A stretch of 11,672 nt of DNA from the NCBI GenBank assembly GCA_030248135.1, contig JASANC010000025.1, positions 1 to 11,672 of the forward strand. The letters run 5' to 3'. Origin of the DNA: Theristus sp. LFF4_11. Taxonomy: Eukaryota > Nematoda > Chromadorea > Monhysterida > Xyalidae. This document shows, one piece after another, positions 1-8,653 of the stretch (position 1 is the stretch's first letter; every line of letters starts with the position of its first letter). The notes below the pieces were generated by a model. The model was given only the letters and a program-made list of their open reading frames with translations. It ran no database searches and had not been told where the DNA came from. Position numbers and translations under genes: made by a program.

Positions 1-165
1 AGCAAGCTTTTAAACAACAAACGCGGCGCAAAAATATGACTCTTATGTACTTGTATCCGTGTGTACCACATCAGAGACTTGAAAAGCGTTGTCGAGCCAA
101 GTCTTTCACTGCTTCCACAAGGCCATATTCCTCCTTTTATATGCGTCTCCCGCATTTTTAGATAA
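1..165 (+). mobile_element. Right end of an inverted-repeat transposon, running off the window
   Basis: This stretch is a near copy of the right terminal repeat at about 4220-4379, from AACGCGGCGCAAAAATAT to TTTTTAGATAA, and is the reverse complement of 3525-3665. Only the right end lies in the window, so the rest of this copy should be upstream. It ends AGATAA at 165 but is followed by TTTG, so no TA duplication is visible at this end. A nested stem, GAGACTTG and CCAAGTCT, lies inside it. Confidence 0.75.
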
Positions 166-958
166 TTTGTATCACTGGATGATCTGGCGGTGCACACGGA
201 TGAGCAAATTGTCGGGCCCGGGTGTCCCATTTTTTTCGTGCACATGATTGGGTATTACACGAATCACGCAACAATGGCGCGCCATCGAATTGTTGATCGT
301 CTTATGTATTTTACTTTTATTTTTGCCGTTCCCATAAGCACGCACACGTGCGTGTGTCAAATTACGTCAATAATAGAATGGGAGACAGAAACATAATGTG
401 CAAGAAAAAAAACTCTCGCATCCACGCATGCGCGAGCGCCTTTTTTTCGTTTTAAAAATCGAAAGGATATAAACAATCCACAGTTGAAATAAATGCACGT
501 ACATACATTGTTGAACAATGCGCGTGTAAATGGACACTTTTCACCAGATAAATATCTATAAGATCATTTGATTGTGATAACAATCGTTTCATTAAACACC
601 ACTAAAATCCTGGAGTATGTGTGCATCATAAACACGTTGTTCAAACACATTTTGATTTTGGTGAACAAACTTTCTATATTTTTGACGGTGTAACCACTTA
701 ACATGCCTAAATAGTATGAAACACTAATTTTGATATTTCATGACACTTTACGAATAAAATTTGTAAATCGGGTAATTTGAAACACTGGAAAGTTTCGGTT
801 GAAAAATTTTTAAAAGTTTTTTGCCCAATAAATAAATCTTCATCAACTTCACTTTTTCTTTTGCATTTTTTAAAATATGATGTAATAATTATATTAAAGT
901 GTATTAAAGTAATTACCTACGTACTTTCCGTTAATCCGTTAATGTTGACAAGTTTCAG
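166..958. other. 5' flank of gene A; no gene seen
   Basis: AT-rich DNA with long A and T runs. Several open frames of 60-80 codons lack any recognisable protein signature or codon pattern. No TATA box can be chosen with confidence. An alternating CA/GT patch at about 340-358 and a GC-richer patch at about 418-438 are the only distinct local features. Confidence 0.5.
951..958 (+). promoter_or_regulatory. Possible trans-splice acceptor before gene A
   Basis: AGTTTCAG ends 28 bases upstream of ATG 987 with no upstream coding exon. In nematodes a consensus acceptor at such a distance often receives a spliced leader. It could instead end an intron in the 5' UTR. Confidence 0.35.
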
Positions 959-986
959 AATTTCGTCACCTCCTTCTGATCCTGAA

Positions 987-1312
987 ATGCATGTTCTTCT
1001 GTGCTTGTCAGGTTGGCTCGTCAGTTTGACTTTAGTTTCTGTTTCCAAAATCCACTCGAGGAATTGCGAACAAAACCGGTTCACAATATCAATAACATCA
1101 TCAGTGTGTCACAAAACCCCAGAAAAAACAACGAAAAAAACGGGTTTTCATTTTTTTCATTATTTCAGCGCTTATAGCCGTCGCTTCGGCGGCGTATAGC
1201 GGCGTTCACGTTGGCGAACTGGCGGAGAACGGCGGCAACTTGGCTGGTCAAGTGTTCGTCGCACGTGACACGCATCTGATCATCAGAGGATGGAATCTGC
1301 GGTCGACGCCAA
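987..1312 (+). other. Gene A exons 1-2: signal peptide and start of DM13 domain 1
   Basis: Exon 1 (987-1011) encodes MHVLLCLS plus one base. The donor is GTTGGC at 1012. Exon 2 starts at 1169 after TATTTCAG and completes an Ala codon, giving MHVLLCLSALIAVASA, a typical hydrophobic signal peptide with an A-S-A cleavage site. The mature part begins AYSGVHVGEL and runs through NLAGQVFVARDTHLIIRG to RSTP. This matches the opening of a DM13 domain: V-G-x-L, then G-x-V-x-(5)-T-x-L-x-I-R. The exon ends at 1312 with a phase 1 donor, GTGAGC. GC content rises sharply over 1169-1312 relative to its flanks, as expected for a coding exon. The next exon of the protein is 3.27 kb away. Confidence 0.8.
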
Positions 1313-4300
1313 GTGAGCGAGAGCAACATATGAACAATAAAATATTCATCTGTGGTCAGTTCTATAAGGTGTGCTTGAAAAGTGAATAGTTCTACTCCAG
1401 GGTGTCCCAAAATTTAGACCTTGACAAAATCCGGTTGAATACTTGAACCACAAGTTCATCTTTGACCGAAGTTTCCCATTGATTGGATTGATATTTCTAA
1501 TTTCCACGCAAAACTGTTTGTCTTTGAAGCTCATGTCTCGATTATTTTTCCAGAATTTCTCAAAGACTAACTTTTGGAACACCCTGGAGTAAAAATGTTC
1601 ACTTTTCAAACACTATTCACTTTTATAGAACTGACCACTGAAAGCGCAGCTTTCTTGAAGCAAAAAAAGCGGTGCGCCAAAAAGGCATTCTTTTGTGCGA
1701 CAAAGAAATGTTACGCTATTATCGCAACACTTGCAAATGTTGATCTATTAGAAACAGAAGTAGTGAAGCAGAAACTTGACATCACATTCTTTCCACACCA
1801 GTTCTCTTGTGCTTCTGTAATTACCGTAAAGTCTTGGATATAAGGTCTCCTCACATGAATTTGAAAATCAAAAATTTCTGAAAAAAAGTGGAATTTGTGT
1901 GACAACCTTATAAATGGGAGGAGGTCTTATCATGCCCATTCGCGAGCGAAGCGGAGCGGAGCGGACAGCGGATGCGGCATAATATGGCCCATCAGTCGCT
2001 CGCGCTAAAATTCCAAACTTACTTTGCCTCGCTCTGTGAACATAAAAGGAGATGAGATTTTTTTCTGCGGCACACAGGCAGACAATCCACAGATACACTG
2101 TGTGCACGAGAAATTTTTTCGTGGTGATCTTCTACACACGCTGTGTGCGTATTTTATCAATTCTGAAAGTGAAAAAAATTATTCTTCTATACCCCTTTTT
2201 TTCGGCTATGTCATAAAATGTGTACGCAGTTTCAGCGATATAAAGAAAATTTGGACTGTTGTGATAAAAACATTTCCTAGGGTAAAAATCTTCGGGATTT
2301 TCAAATTTCGCATTCATTTTTTTCTCCGATGCTTCCCAAGGCTTTAAATTTAGCTTGTTTGTACAAAATTACGAAAAATGCTTATTTTGACGTGTATTTG
2401 CGATTTCTGCGCGTGAAACAAAGCGTTATTTGACACATAAAACAATTTCTAGGGGTAACTAACAACGGAGAGTTTGAATTTGACCTTCATTTTTAAAAAA
2501 AATCACAGGAATAGCTGTTAAATAACCAAAGTCGTGACGATTTCGGGCAAATCGGCCGTGGAAATTGGCGAAATCGGTTCAAAAACAAAAAATGAGAAAG
2601 TGGTGTATTCCGGGGTAATTCAATGCGCTAATCACGAATTTCGAGTTAGTTTTCTTATGTGAGCAACTGTATATACTGAATCGTGACGATTTCGGGCGAA
2701 TCGGCCGTGGAAATTGGCGAAATCGGTCCAAAAACAAAAAAATGAGAAAACGGTGTTTTCCAGGATAATTCAATGCGCTGATTACGGATTTTGGGTTAGT
2801 TTTTTCATGTGAGCAACTCTACAGTATGAATAAGTGAGCGATCATCAAGGGCGAATCGCAGACCGTGGACAAAAAAAATTGGCAAATCATGGGTGCAACG
2901 AAACGAAAAAAATGAACAGAAAAGGGGGATAATCTGTATTTGAACAACCGCGTCAAATTATGCGCTGATCACGAATTTTGGGTTTTGAACGTTTTTTTTC
3001 CTTGATCGAGCGCTCCTAAACCCGAAAAAAGCGCCTGTAATCGGCCATACCGTAGATACTGAATCGTGACGATTTCGGGCGAATCGGCCGTGGAAATTGG
3101 CGAAATCGGTCCAGAAACGAAAAACAAGAAAAGGGTGTTTCCTAGGGTAATTCAATGCGGTGATCACGGATTTTGGGTTAGTTTTTTTTATGTGAGCAAC
3201 TCTAGATACTGAAACGTGACGATTTCGAGCGAACCACCGTGGAAACTAGCGAAATCGGTCCAAACGCAAAAAAAACAAGAAAACTGTGTTGTCCATGGTA
3301 ATTCATTGCGCCGATGACGGGTTTTGGGTCAGTTTTCTTATGTGAGCAATTCTAGGTACTAAATCGTGACGATGTCGGGCGAATCGGCCGTAGAAATAGC
3401 AAAGGCGAAATCGGCCCAAAAAAAGAAAAATGAAAAACCTCAGTTATCTGGGGTTTAGAAGAATGTGTGACCAACGAGATGTGAATTTGGTCCGACCTTC
3501 GGGACTTATTTAAAAGTCAGAATATTATCTAAAAATTGCGGGAGACGCATATAAAAGGAGGAATATGGCTTTGGGTAAGCAGTGAGAGACTTGGCTCGAC
3601 AACTCTTTTCAAGTCTCTGATGGACACACGGATACAAGTACATAAGAGCCATATTTTTGCGCCGTTTATTCATTATTTCAGTTGCACATGTACTTTGTAG
3701 ACAATTAAAACTTTTGCAGTGTTTAATAGCCGCGCGTGCTTAAAAAACATTGTATGAATGCCGCTTAACATTTGCGGTATTTCGGGCATTTAACGACCAC
3801 TAAAACCACTAAAATAACGATCAGACTTCAGATTGCTGATACTGGTTTGCCCAGGACAAAGTGTATCGCAGAGGCATTGGGGAACGCAAGGTCCCTTTCT
3901 CTGGCAAAGGCAACGACTCACGGGACAGACAGTTTATCCTGCCACTAGAGTTTGGCAAAAAGGGTGAAAATCAACGGAAGACAACACCTTTTTGTCGCTG
4001 GTGCTGGTGTGCACACAGCGATACGTACATGTACGTTAGCAACGATACAACCACATGAAGCAATGTCTTGCAGTCTCTGATTTTTCTATTTTTGCACAGA
4101 ATTTACAGATTCTTGATTTACAGAAGTTCTGCACAGAATTTGCACAGAATTTCGCTCATGATGTGATTTCGGACTAAACTGGAAAGGACAGTCAAAAAAA
4201 TAATTTTAAAACTTTTTCATGCTTTTCAGCAAAACAAACGCGGCGCAAAAATATAGCTTTTATGTACTTGTATCCGTGTGTCCATCAGAGACTTGAAAAG

Positions 4301-6644
4301 AGTTGTCGAGCCAAGTCTCTCACTGCTTACCCAAAGCCATATTCCTCCTTTTATATGCGTCTCCCGCATTTTTAGATAATAAAGCAAAGATTAGAAAGTC
4401 CGGGCCTAATAAACAAAGTGGAATTTCGACCAAGTCAACATTTTGAATTTTTTGGTTTGCCGCCATGTGACACTCCGCCCACTTTTGGGTTGGGGTCTTA
4501 TTGGTGGGAGGAACCTTATATGCAAAACTTTACGGTATTTTATCTAATCTGGTTATACAATGCTCATTTGTCATTCAGATTACGACGGTTCCTGGAAGTT
4601 TGTCTTGTTGAAAGGCAACAAAAACACCGACGTAAACGACGTTTACGTCTGGCGACGCTCTCCCAATGGAGCGTGGCTGCAACCGCTGTAAGTTATCAAA
4701 GCAGATACGGTATATACAGTAATCAATCGTACATATCGCAATCATATACAGGTGAAAACAGTATTTTGATCACAAAAACAACAAAATCTAACAACAGATT
4801 AAAACAACAGTTGACTGCTATGAAATAAATTCTTTCAGCCAGCAAGGAATTGAAGAAGTTGGTGACGTGGACTTGGTGGTGGCGTTGCCGAAGTCAAAAA
4901 ACAATCAGCATTACGACTACCTTGCTGTGTGGAGCGACCGACTTCAGGTGTTGATTGTTTCATTAAAAAAAATACTTCATATACGTTGGTGCGTACGTGT
5001 ACGCACAGGTTTTCACCCATACACAGCGCAAGGATTGGCTGAAGAAGGTGTCCGAGCGGCATCGAAACGTTCCAAATAAATTGTAACATTTGTGGTGAAT
5101 CGCTTTGACAAACACAAGCATCAGTAATAATGCACACTGACAGCTATCATATCAATATCAAACGCATCTGTTTTCTCGTCGGACCTCGGACGTACTTTTC
5201 CTCTTGGGCCGTGTGATTCCAATTCGGACGTGTTACCATTTTGGACATGCCTTCACTTCGGACGTTTTTTCATTTCGGACGTTTTTCACTTCGAACATGT
5301 TCTTTTTCACAATCTGTCTATTTCAAGGGTGCAATCGCGTTTGCGGCTATCGGCGGTGTGAAAGCGCCTTCCGCTCATCACAAAGTGCAACTGCCGAATT
5401 TGATCAACAAATCCCGCTATGGAGTGGGCTCTGATAATATTTACGTCGAAGACTCTCAGACACTGTTCGTGCAAGGATTCACCTTCAGCGGGTGCTCTCC
5501 TCCAGGTAGTTTTTCTCACCAAGCAGTTTTTTTTCAATTGGTGGACTTTTCAGCCAGAAGAGGCCTGTTATTCTTTCGAATGAAGGTCACACAGTGTCTG
5601 GCCCGTATTTCTCAGCAGTTCAATTCTTCAGGAATAAAACAATTTTCTTTCACTCACTGCAGACGGTTGGTTCTACGCTGGGAAACGCAGCGGCGGTCAA
5701 ATCACGAAAGGGCCGCCAAACGTAAAATGCTTCTATCGACAGGCAGGAACTTCCGATCCGAACACGTACGTGCCAGAAACACTTGTAGAGACGGGTTTCA
5801 CAGTCGTACGAACTGATCAGCACATGTAATGACGTCGATATAAAAAAGCTAGTGTGAGTGAGAGCTGCAGTCAAACAGCACAGTCGTAGATGCTCAGGCG
5901 ATTGGCTGCTTTTGATTTCGTCTCCACCACTGATTGGTCGAACATACCGGCTCGATTCACGCGGCAGACGCAATTTGCCACACAAGGCACAAATGGACAG
6001 GATATGGTTTGCAGTTTGACGATAGCTTAAAAACAACTTCTTTCAAGGAAAAAAGAATGAAAACAAGTGTCAACAGAAAACAACGTCACGGAAAACAACC
6101 GCGTTTCAGGCAATGTGCGATGCACAAAGATTTTCGTCCGGCCTCGCGCGGCTTCCGCGGCGTCGACATGATCGTAACGTTGCCAGACGACCTGTCCATC
6201 TATGACATTGATTTCCTGAGCGTCTACTGTTACGCGTTCGGCATCGACTTCGGCAGTACACCGTCCTATCCGCCGATCCGAGAGCTGGTGCCCGCCTATT
6301 TGCCGCCGATTCAGCAATTCGCGCCAACGGTTTGTTTTTTGTTTTTTTGTTGAGTGTTGTAAAGTGTTTCATGTGTTTTAGGTGTTTTATGCTATTTTAT
6401 CCGTATTATGTGTTTTATGCGTTTTTATGTGTTTTAGGTGGTTAATGCGATTTTATGTGTTTTATGTGCTTTATGCGGTTTTATGTGCTATAGCTGGTTA
6501 ATGCGGTTTTATGTGTTTTATGTGTTTTGGCGGTTCATGTTGGAGCAACAGAAACAAACTTCACGTGCGAACCATTGTTTTACTATTTTCTGTTTTCAGA
6601 AAGCGCCCTGCGTCGGCAAAGACAACCCGACATGTCAGGGTTAG
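987..6644 (+). CDS. Gene A: secreted two-DM13-domain protein, nine exons
   Basis: Spliced model: 987-1011, 1169-1312, 4579-4687, 4839-4947, 5009-5068 (or ending 5047), 5328-5505, 5663-5765, 6110-6329, 6600-6644. Intron phases are 1,1,2,0,0,1,2,0 and the frame stays open to TAG at 6642, giving about 330 residues. Seen: a signal peptide, residues 1-16; a divergent DM13 domain, about 20-135, including VGELAENGG, WKFVLLKG, VDLVVALP and YLAVWS; a good DM13 domain, about 178-295, including YGVGSDNIYVEDSQTLFV, DGWFYAGKRSG, VDMIVTLPDDLSIYDIDF and SVYCYAFGIDFG with Cys283; then a Pro-rich linker and the tail KAPCVGKDNPTCQG. Known: DM13 domains occur in extracellular proteins such as Skeletor and are proposed to work in redox chemistry through one conserved Cys. 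Inferred: a secreted or matrix protein. The start was chosen because ATG 987 joins in phase to complete a signal peptide. The exon 5 borders and the TTTCAAG acceptor at 5327 are the weakest points. Confidence 0.8.
1350..1641. mobile_element. Fold-back (MITE-like) element in intron 2 of gene A
   Basis: The left arm, about 1350-1427, and the right arm, about 1564-1641, are imperfect inverted copies. Shared blocks from the ends inward are GTGGTCAGTTCTATAA, TTGAAAAGTGAA and TACTCCAGGGTGT. The right arm differs by a few small indels. The roughly 135-bp centre has no coding potential. No clear target duplication is visible. The size and arms of about 75 bp are typical of a non-autonomous DNA transposon. 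Confidence 0.75.
1642..2514. other. Part of intron 2 of gene A; no gene seen
   Basis: AT-rich DNA with no exon-like stretch that keeps frame and phase. It holds a purine-rich, GC-rich patch, GAAGCGGAGCGGAGCGG, at about 1947-1963, bounded by a 9-bp inverted repeat (CGCGAGCGA at 1941, TCGCTCGCG at 1996). A weaker inverted pair is ATAAGGT at 1840 and ACCTTAT at 1905. Confidence 0.45.
2515..3470. repeat. Tandem satellite, unit about 150 bp, six units
   Basis: The landmark TCGTGACGATTTCGGGC recurs at 2532, 2681, 3064, 3214 (ACGTGACG variant) and 3364, with a badly diverged unit from about 2834. Spacing is 149-150 bp except across the diverged unit, which carries about 80 extra bases around 2987-3056. 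Each unit also has GAAATTGGCGAAATCGG, a run of A, TAATTCAATGCG, and GTTAGTTTTTT followed by ATGTGAGCAACTCT. There is no shared open frame. The array lies wholly inside intron 2 of gene A. Confidence 0.85.
3525..4379. mobile_element. 855-bp non-autonomous transposon with about 145-bp inverted ends
   Basis: The left end, TTATCTAAAAATTGCGGGAGACGC, and the right end, GCGTCTCCCGCATTTTTAGATAA, are inverted copies extending inward about 145 bp (3525-3668 and about 4232-4379). Both ends are flanked by TA (3523-3524 and 4380-4381), consistent with a TA target duplication as made by Tc1/mariner-type transposases. The core (3670-4230) has no transposase; it holds a 14-bp palindrome, ACGTACATGTACGT, at 4023 and three copies of GCACAGAATTT near 4097-4150. 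Each terminal repeat also contains a short stem, AGAGACTTG and CAAGTCTCT. Confidence 0.8.
4380..4578. other. Last part of intron 2 of gene A
   Basis: Non-coding by inspection. It contains a GGGTTGGGGTCTTATTGGTGGGAGG stretch distantly like one near 1912-1930. It ends with CATTTGTCATTCAG, the acceptor for exon 3. Confidence 0.55.
4579..5068 (+). other. Gene A exons 3-5: rest of divergent DM13 domain 1
   Basis: Exon 3 (4579-4687) opens after CATTCAG and completes an Asn codon from exon 2. It encodes YDGSWKFVLLKG and VNDVYVWRRSPNGAWLQP. Exon 4 (4839-4947, after TTTCAG) encodes QQGIEEVGDVDLVVALP and HYDYLAVWSDRLQ, the recognisable LP strand and terminal strand of a DM13 domain. At the position of the family's conserved cysteine (VYC in domain 2) this copy has Ser125 (VWS). 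Exon 5 begins at 5009 (VFTHTQRKDWLKK) or at 5027 (RKDWLKK), since both follow CAG in phase 0. It ends at 5047 or 5068; both donors (GTGTCC, GTTCCA) are weak. TAA at 5084 forces a splice before that point. Confidence 0.65.
4989..5006. repeat. Perfect inverted repeat next to a 3' splice site
   Basis: GTGCGTAC, two bases, GTACGCAC: an 8-bp stem with a 2-base centre, ending two bases before the acceptor that opens exon 5 of gene A at 5009. If it forms in RNA it could affect use of this acceptor relative to the one at 5026. Confidence 0.6.
5215..5305 (+). repeat. Short degenerate tandem repeat in intron 5 of gene A
   Basis: Repeats of a unit close to TTTCGGACGTTTTTCAC, some 16-19 bases long: TTCGGACG at about 5222, 5257 and 5273, with diverged versions at about 5240 (TTTTGGACATG) and 5290 (TTCGAACATG). 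It is pyrimidine-rich and sits just upstream of the exon 6 acceptor. Confidence 0.6.
5328..6329 (+). other. Gene A exons 6-8: conserved DM13 domain 2
   Basis: Exon 6 (5328-5505) encodes GAIAFAAIGGVKAPSA, then SRYGVGSDNIYVEDSQTLFV and FTFSGCSPP. Exon 7 (5663-5765, after CACTGCAG) begins by completing Asp to give DGWFYAGKRSGGQITKG and ends SDPNT at a strong GTACGT donor in phase 2. Exon 8 (6110-6329, after GTTTCAG) completes the Thr codon and encodes RGVDMIVTLPDDLSIYDIDF followed by LSVYCYAFGIDFGS, then a Pro-rich linker ending LPPIQQFAPT. The motifs D-G-W-F, L-P-(5)-D-I-D and V-Y-C-(6)-F-G, in this order, are the DM13 signature. NKS at residues 176-178 is an N-glycosylation sequon. Three phase-compatible junctions through a known fold make this the most secure part of the window. 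Confidence 0.87.
6360..6540 (+). repeat. TTTTATGTG minisatellite in the last intron of gene A
   Basis: A 9-11 base unit, GTTTTATGTG or GTTTTATGCG, is repeated about 15 times with variation. A higher-order copy of about 56 bp starts at GGTTAATGCG (6440 and 6496). Some units end TTTTAG, resembling a 3' splice site. It lies within intron 8 (6330-6599). Confidence 0.8.
6600..6644 (+). other. Gene A last exon: short two-cysteine tail
   Basis: It starts after TCTGTTTTCAG, a near-consensus nematode acceptor, in phase 0 from exon 8. It encodes KAPCVGKDNPTCQG and stops at TAG (6642-6644). The two cysteines could form a disulphide in a secreted protein; that is inference. Confidence 0.7.
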
Positions 6645-7030
6645 AGCGGCGAATACAGCATGTGATATTTAGTTTTGCTCAAGACTGTAAGAAAATGCTA
6701 AATTCAGTACTTTCAACAATCACTTTGTCTTTGGTAGACTTTCATTGATCTTGTGACATGCGAAAATCTTTTGAAACACCGTGGGCATAGGGGCATACAC
6801 GTTAAGAAAAGGAGCACGCCTGGGGGTGTTCCGCTTGGTGCCCCAAAATTAGAAGTGACATCACCACACACTCGTCGTTTTGGGCCACTTTTAATTCCGG
6901 GACACGGACACCCAGAACACCGGGCACCAACCTTTTTTAGCGTGTGTACCAATCAATGTGCAATATTAGCAACAATAAACATTATTATCCAATATTGTTA
7001 CTGCATAAACGCAATAAAAAAATAAAATTA
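6645..7030 (+). other. Probable 3' UTR and polyadenylation region of gene A
   Basis: After the stop at 6644 the first AATAAA is at 6974, followed by others at 7013 and 7021. The 3' UTR would be about 330-400 bases and would include the inverted-repeat element at 6798-6946. Confidence 0.5.
6798..6946. mobile_element. Small inverted-repeat element flanked by TA
   Basis: The left arm, from CACGTTAAGAAAAGG (6798) to about 6855, and the right arm, ending CTTTTTTAGCGTGTG (6946), are imperfect inverted copies of about 60 bp. They share the GGTGTT and GGTGCCC-type blocks and an AATTA(A/G)AAGT inner edge. TA at 6796-6797 and at 6947-6948 fits a TA target duplication. It is non-coding and about 149 bp long, like a MITE. 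Confidence 0.65.
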
Positions 7031-8205
7031 AAAAACAACAAAAATTCGAACGAGCGTCACTTTGGAGTCAAGAAAAAAGGAATAATTTTTATGCACTAAT
7101 AAGTTGCGCAGAGGTGGACATTTTGTTGGTGAACGATAATCGATCCAATTTCAAAATCTATCGTCGTTGCGTCAGCGATAAAGAACTGAAAGAAAGGGAC
7201 ATTTTTATTAACATAAGACCTCATAAACCCAGAAATCAATTTGACGATAGATAAACTTTTACGTCTGGAAATTATGATGATGCACATCACGCACTGATTG
7301 ATGTTCACACATGCGCAGATCAATTTAACACATTACATGTGTGCGTAAAAAGTACATTTGCAACTTGCATAAGAATTCATGGGAAGAGAATTTGGTATGT
7401 TTTCAGAAAAAATGGGAGCAATAAAAGTTTTCATGAACGCATCGGCAGATACTGTGGGTGCTCATTGCATCTTGAGGATATAACAATCATATTTCTGTAG
7501 TTTTTTTCGCACACATTCCATGGTGGCCTAATTTCAACCAAAATTTTCATTGAAAATAATTTAATTCAAAGTTTTTTCCACACACACAGCAGATAATGAT
7601 TGCGTAATTCAGTGTTGTAAAAAAGCAAAAAGTTTCCGTATCACATGTGAGAATTAGTTTCGACAGAAAATCTCACAAAACTCGAGCTTCAGTAGACAAA
7701 AATTAGCAAAGTTTGCAGTGAAATAAGACCCCACGAATGGGAAGGTTTGTGGTTGAGGTGTACAAGCGTGCAATGATGAATACAATATAAACGCAGACGA
7801 GGTCACGGGCATGGCAAAAGAGATTCAACATGCGACACTCATGAAATCATCATAATTTTCCGATCGAGCGCTGCACTGTTGTTTCTTGTTGTATCGATTT
7901 TTTGCACACTTTGAAAATCGTTTTGTCTTGTTTCCACAGGAAAACTATCGAAATTCACCATGCATTGTTCTATGTCCCGAAGTTTTGAACTTTTTTCTCA
8001 TTATTCTCCAAACAACAGACGTTCTGTCTCTGTCTTCCCGATAAAATCAATGTGGTGTTTGTTGTGTGATGTGTATATTGTGATACAGATCAGTTCTCAT
8101 TTTGCAGTTTGACAACTTAGTTTCGCTTTCTTCTGCCACACGACACGATTTATTTTTGGGGCAGATTTTCGGTCTTTCTTCCATCGCAGAAGCGCGACAT
8201 AACCG
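7031..8205. other. Intergenic region between genes A and B; no gene seen
   Basis: AT-rich DNA with only short open frames of no recognisable protein. A small inverted pair, TCTATCGTC (about 7157) and GACGATAGA (about 7242), is present. The last 100 bases must hold the 5' end of gene B. No RNA gene was recognised. Confidence 0.5.
8168..8189 (+). promoter_or_regulatory. Possible trans-splice acceptor before gene B
   Basis: A pyrimidine-rich run ending CTTCCATCGCAG at 8189 lies 16 bases before ATG 8206, with no coding exon upstream. This suits spliced-leader addition or a 5' UTR intron. Another CATTTTGCAG ends at 8107. Confidence 0.35.
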
Positions 8206-8653
8206 ATGGCATTGCATACTGAATGGCGCCTGCTAGTTGTGCTTCTTTTCGTCGGTGAGTTAGACTTTGGCGTTGGCAAAAAAAAACGGAAAAAAAACTA
8301 TGTACGTTCGGAGGATCGAGCCCCGCCGAGATGGGTGTACAGGCCTTAATGACAGAGAAAACTCGATGGGCACCCTACTCGACGGCGTTCTGTACGCTTC
8401 TCTGGTTTATTAGCCCAGGCAAAAAAAATATCGCCTGAAATCCCAACAAACAATGACACCATCATAATTTTGCAGAAAAAGAAATCAAAAAAGTTTTCAG
8501 TGCTTGTGCCATTTGCTCGCGCAACTGACTATTACGGCATGGAGGTCGGCCGATTGCAGAACAGCACCTTCGGATTAACGGGCGACGTCTATCTAATCAA
8601 TCGAACACACCTGCTGATCAGGAATCTTCATTTGAATGCAGCCGAAAATGATA
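8206..8653 (+). other. Gene B exons 1-2: signal peptide and start of DM13 domain 1
   Basis: Exon 1 (8206-8254) encodes MALHTEWRLLVVLLFV plus one base; the donor is GTGAGT. The TTTCAG acceptor at 8495-8500 joins it in phase 1 to VLVPFARA, completing a signal peptide with an ARA cleavage site. The mature part is TDYYGMEVGRLQ, then FGLTGDVYLINRTHLLIR, and the exon ends NAAEND plus one base at 8653. The donor is GTTGGT, the same hexamer as the exon 6 donor. NST (residues 37-39) and NRT (50-52) are glycosylation sequons. The position of the exon 2 end matches the end of exon 2 in gene A. Confidence 0.8.

Noticed and set aside
991..1011. ATG at 991 as the start of gene A
   Set aside because: This overlapping ATG reads MFFCACQ and does not join in phase to the signal-peptide remainder in exon 2. 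ATG 987 does.
1574..1843. An 89-codon open frame
   Set aside because: It begins inside the arm of the fold-back element and shows no protein signature.
1840..1911. A possible further MITE
   Set aside because: The arms match for only about 7-10 bases, too short to separate from chance in AT-rich DNA.
1936..1976. GC-rich patch as a possible exon
   Set aside because: It is a low-complexity GAGCGGAGCGG run with a 9-bp inverted repeat, with no phase-compatible splice sites and no DM13 similarity.
2515..3470. CRISPR-like array
   Set aside because: The whole unit of about 150 bp is repeated with no unique spacers, in a eukaryotic intron. It is a satellite.
5241..5816. A 191-codon open frame as one exon
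   Set aside because: It is DM13-like only over 5328-5505. After the donor at 5506 the continuing frame loses the domain, which resumes in another frame at 5663.
5934..6353. A 139-codon open frame taken as a gene by itself
   Set aside because: Only its last part (6110-6329) looks like protein. The earlier part is intron read-through up to the GTTTCAG acceptor, and the end runs past a phase-consistent donor.
6753..7025. A 90-codon open frame after gene A
   Set aside because: It reads through the inverted-repeat element and the polyadenylation signals, and no family is recognisable.
7096..7323. A 75-codon minus-strand open frame
   Set aside because: It is an isolated AT-rich frame with no recognisable motif, splice context or signal peptide support.
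8476..8500. Starting exon 2 of gene B at 8476 (KKKSKKFS)
   Set aside because: The TTTGCAG acceptor there is out of phase with exon 1, and the lysine-rich stretch would break the signal peptide. The TTTCAG at 8500 joins exactly.
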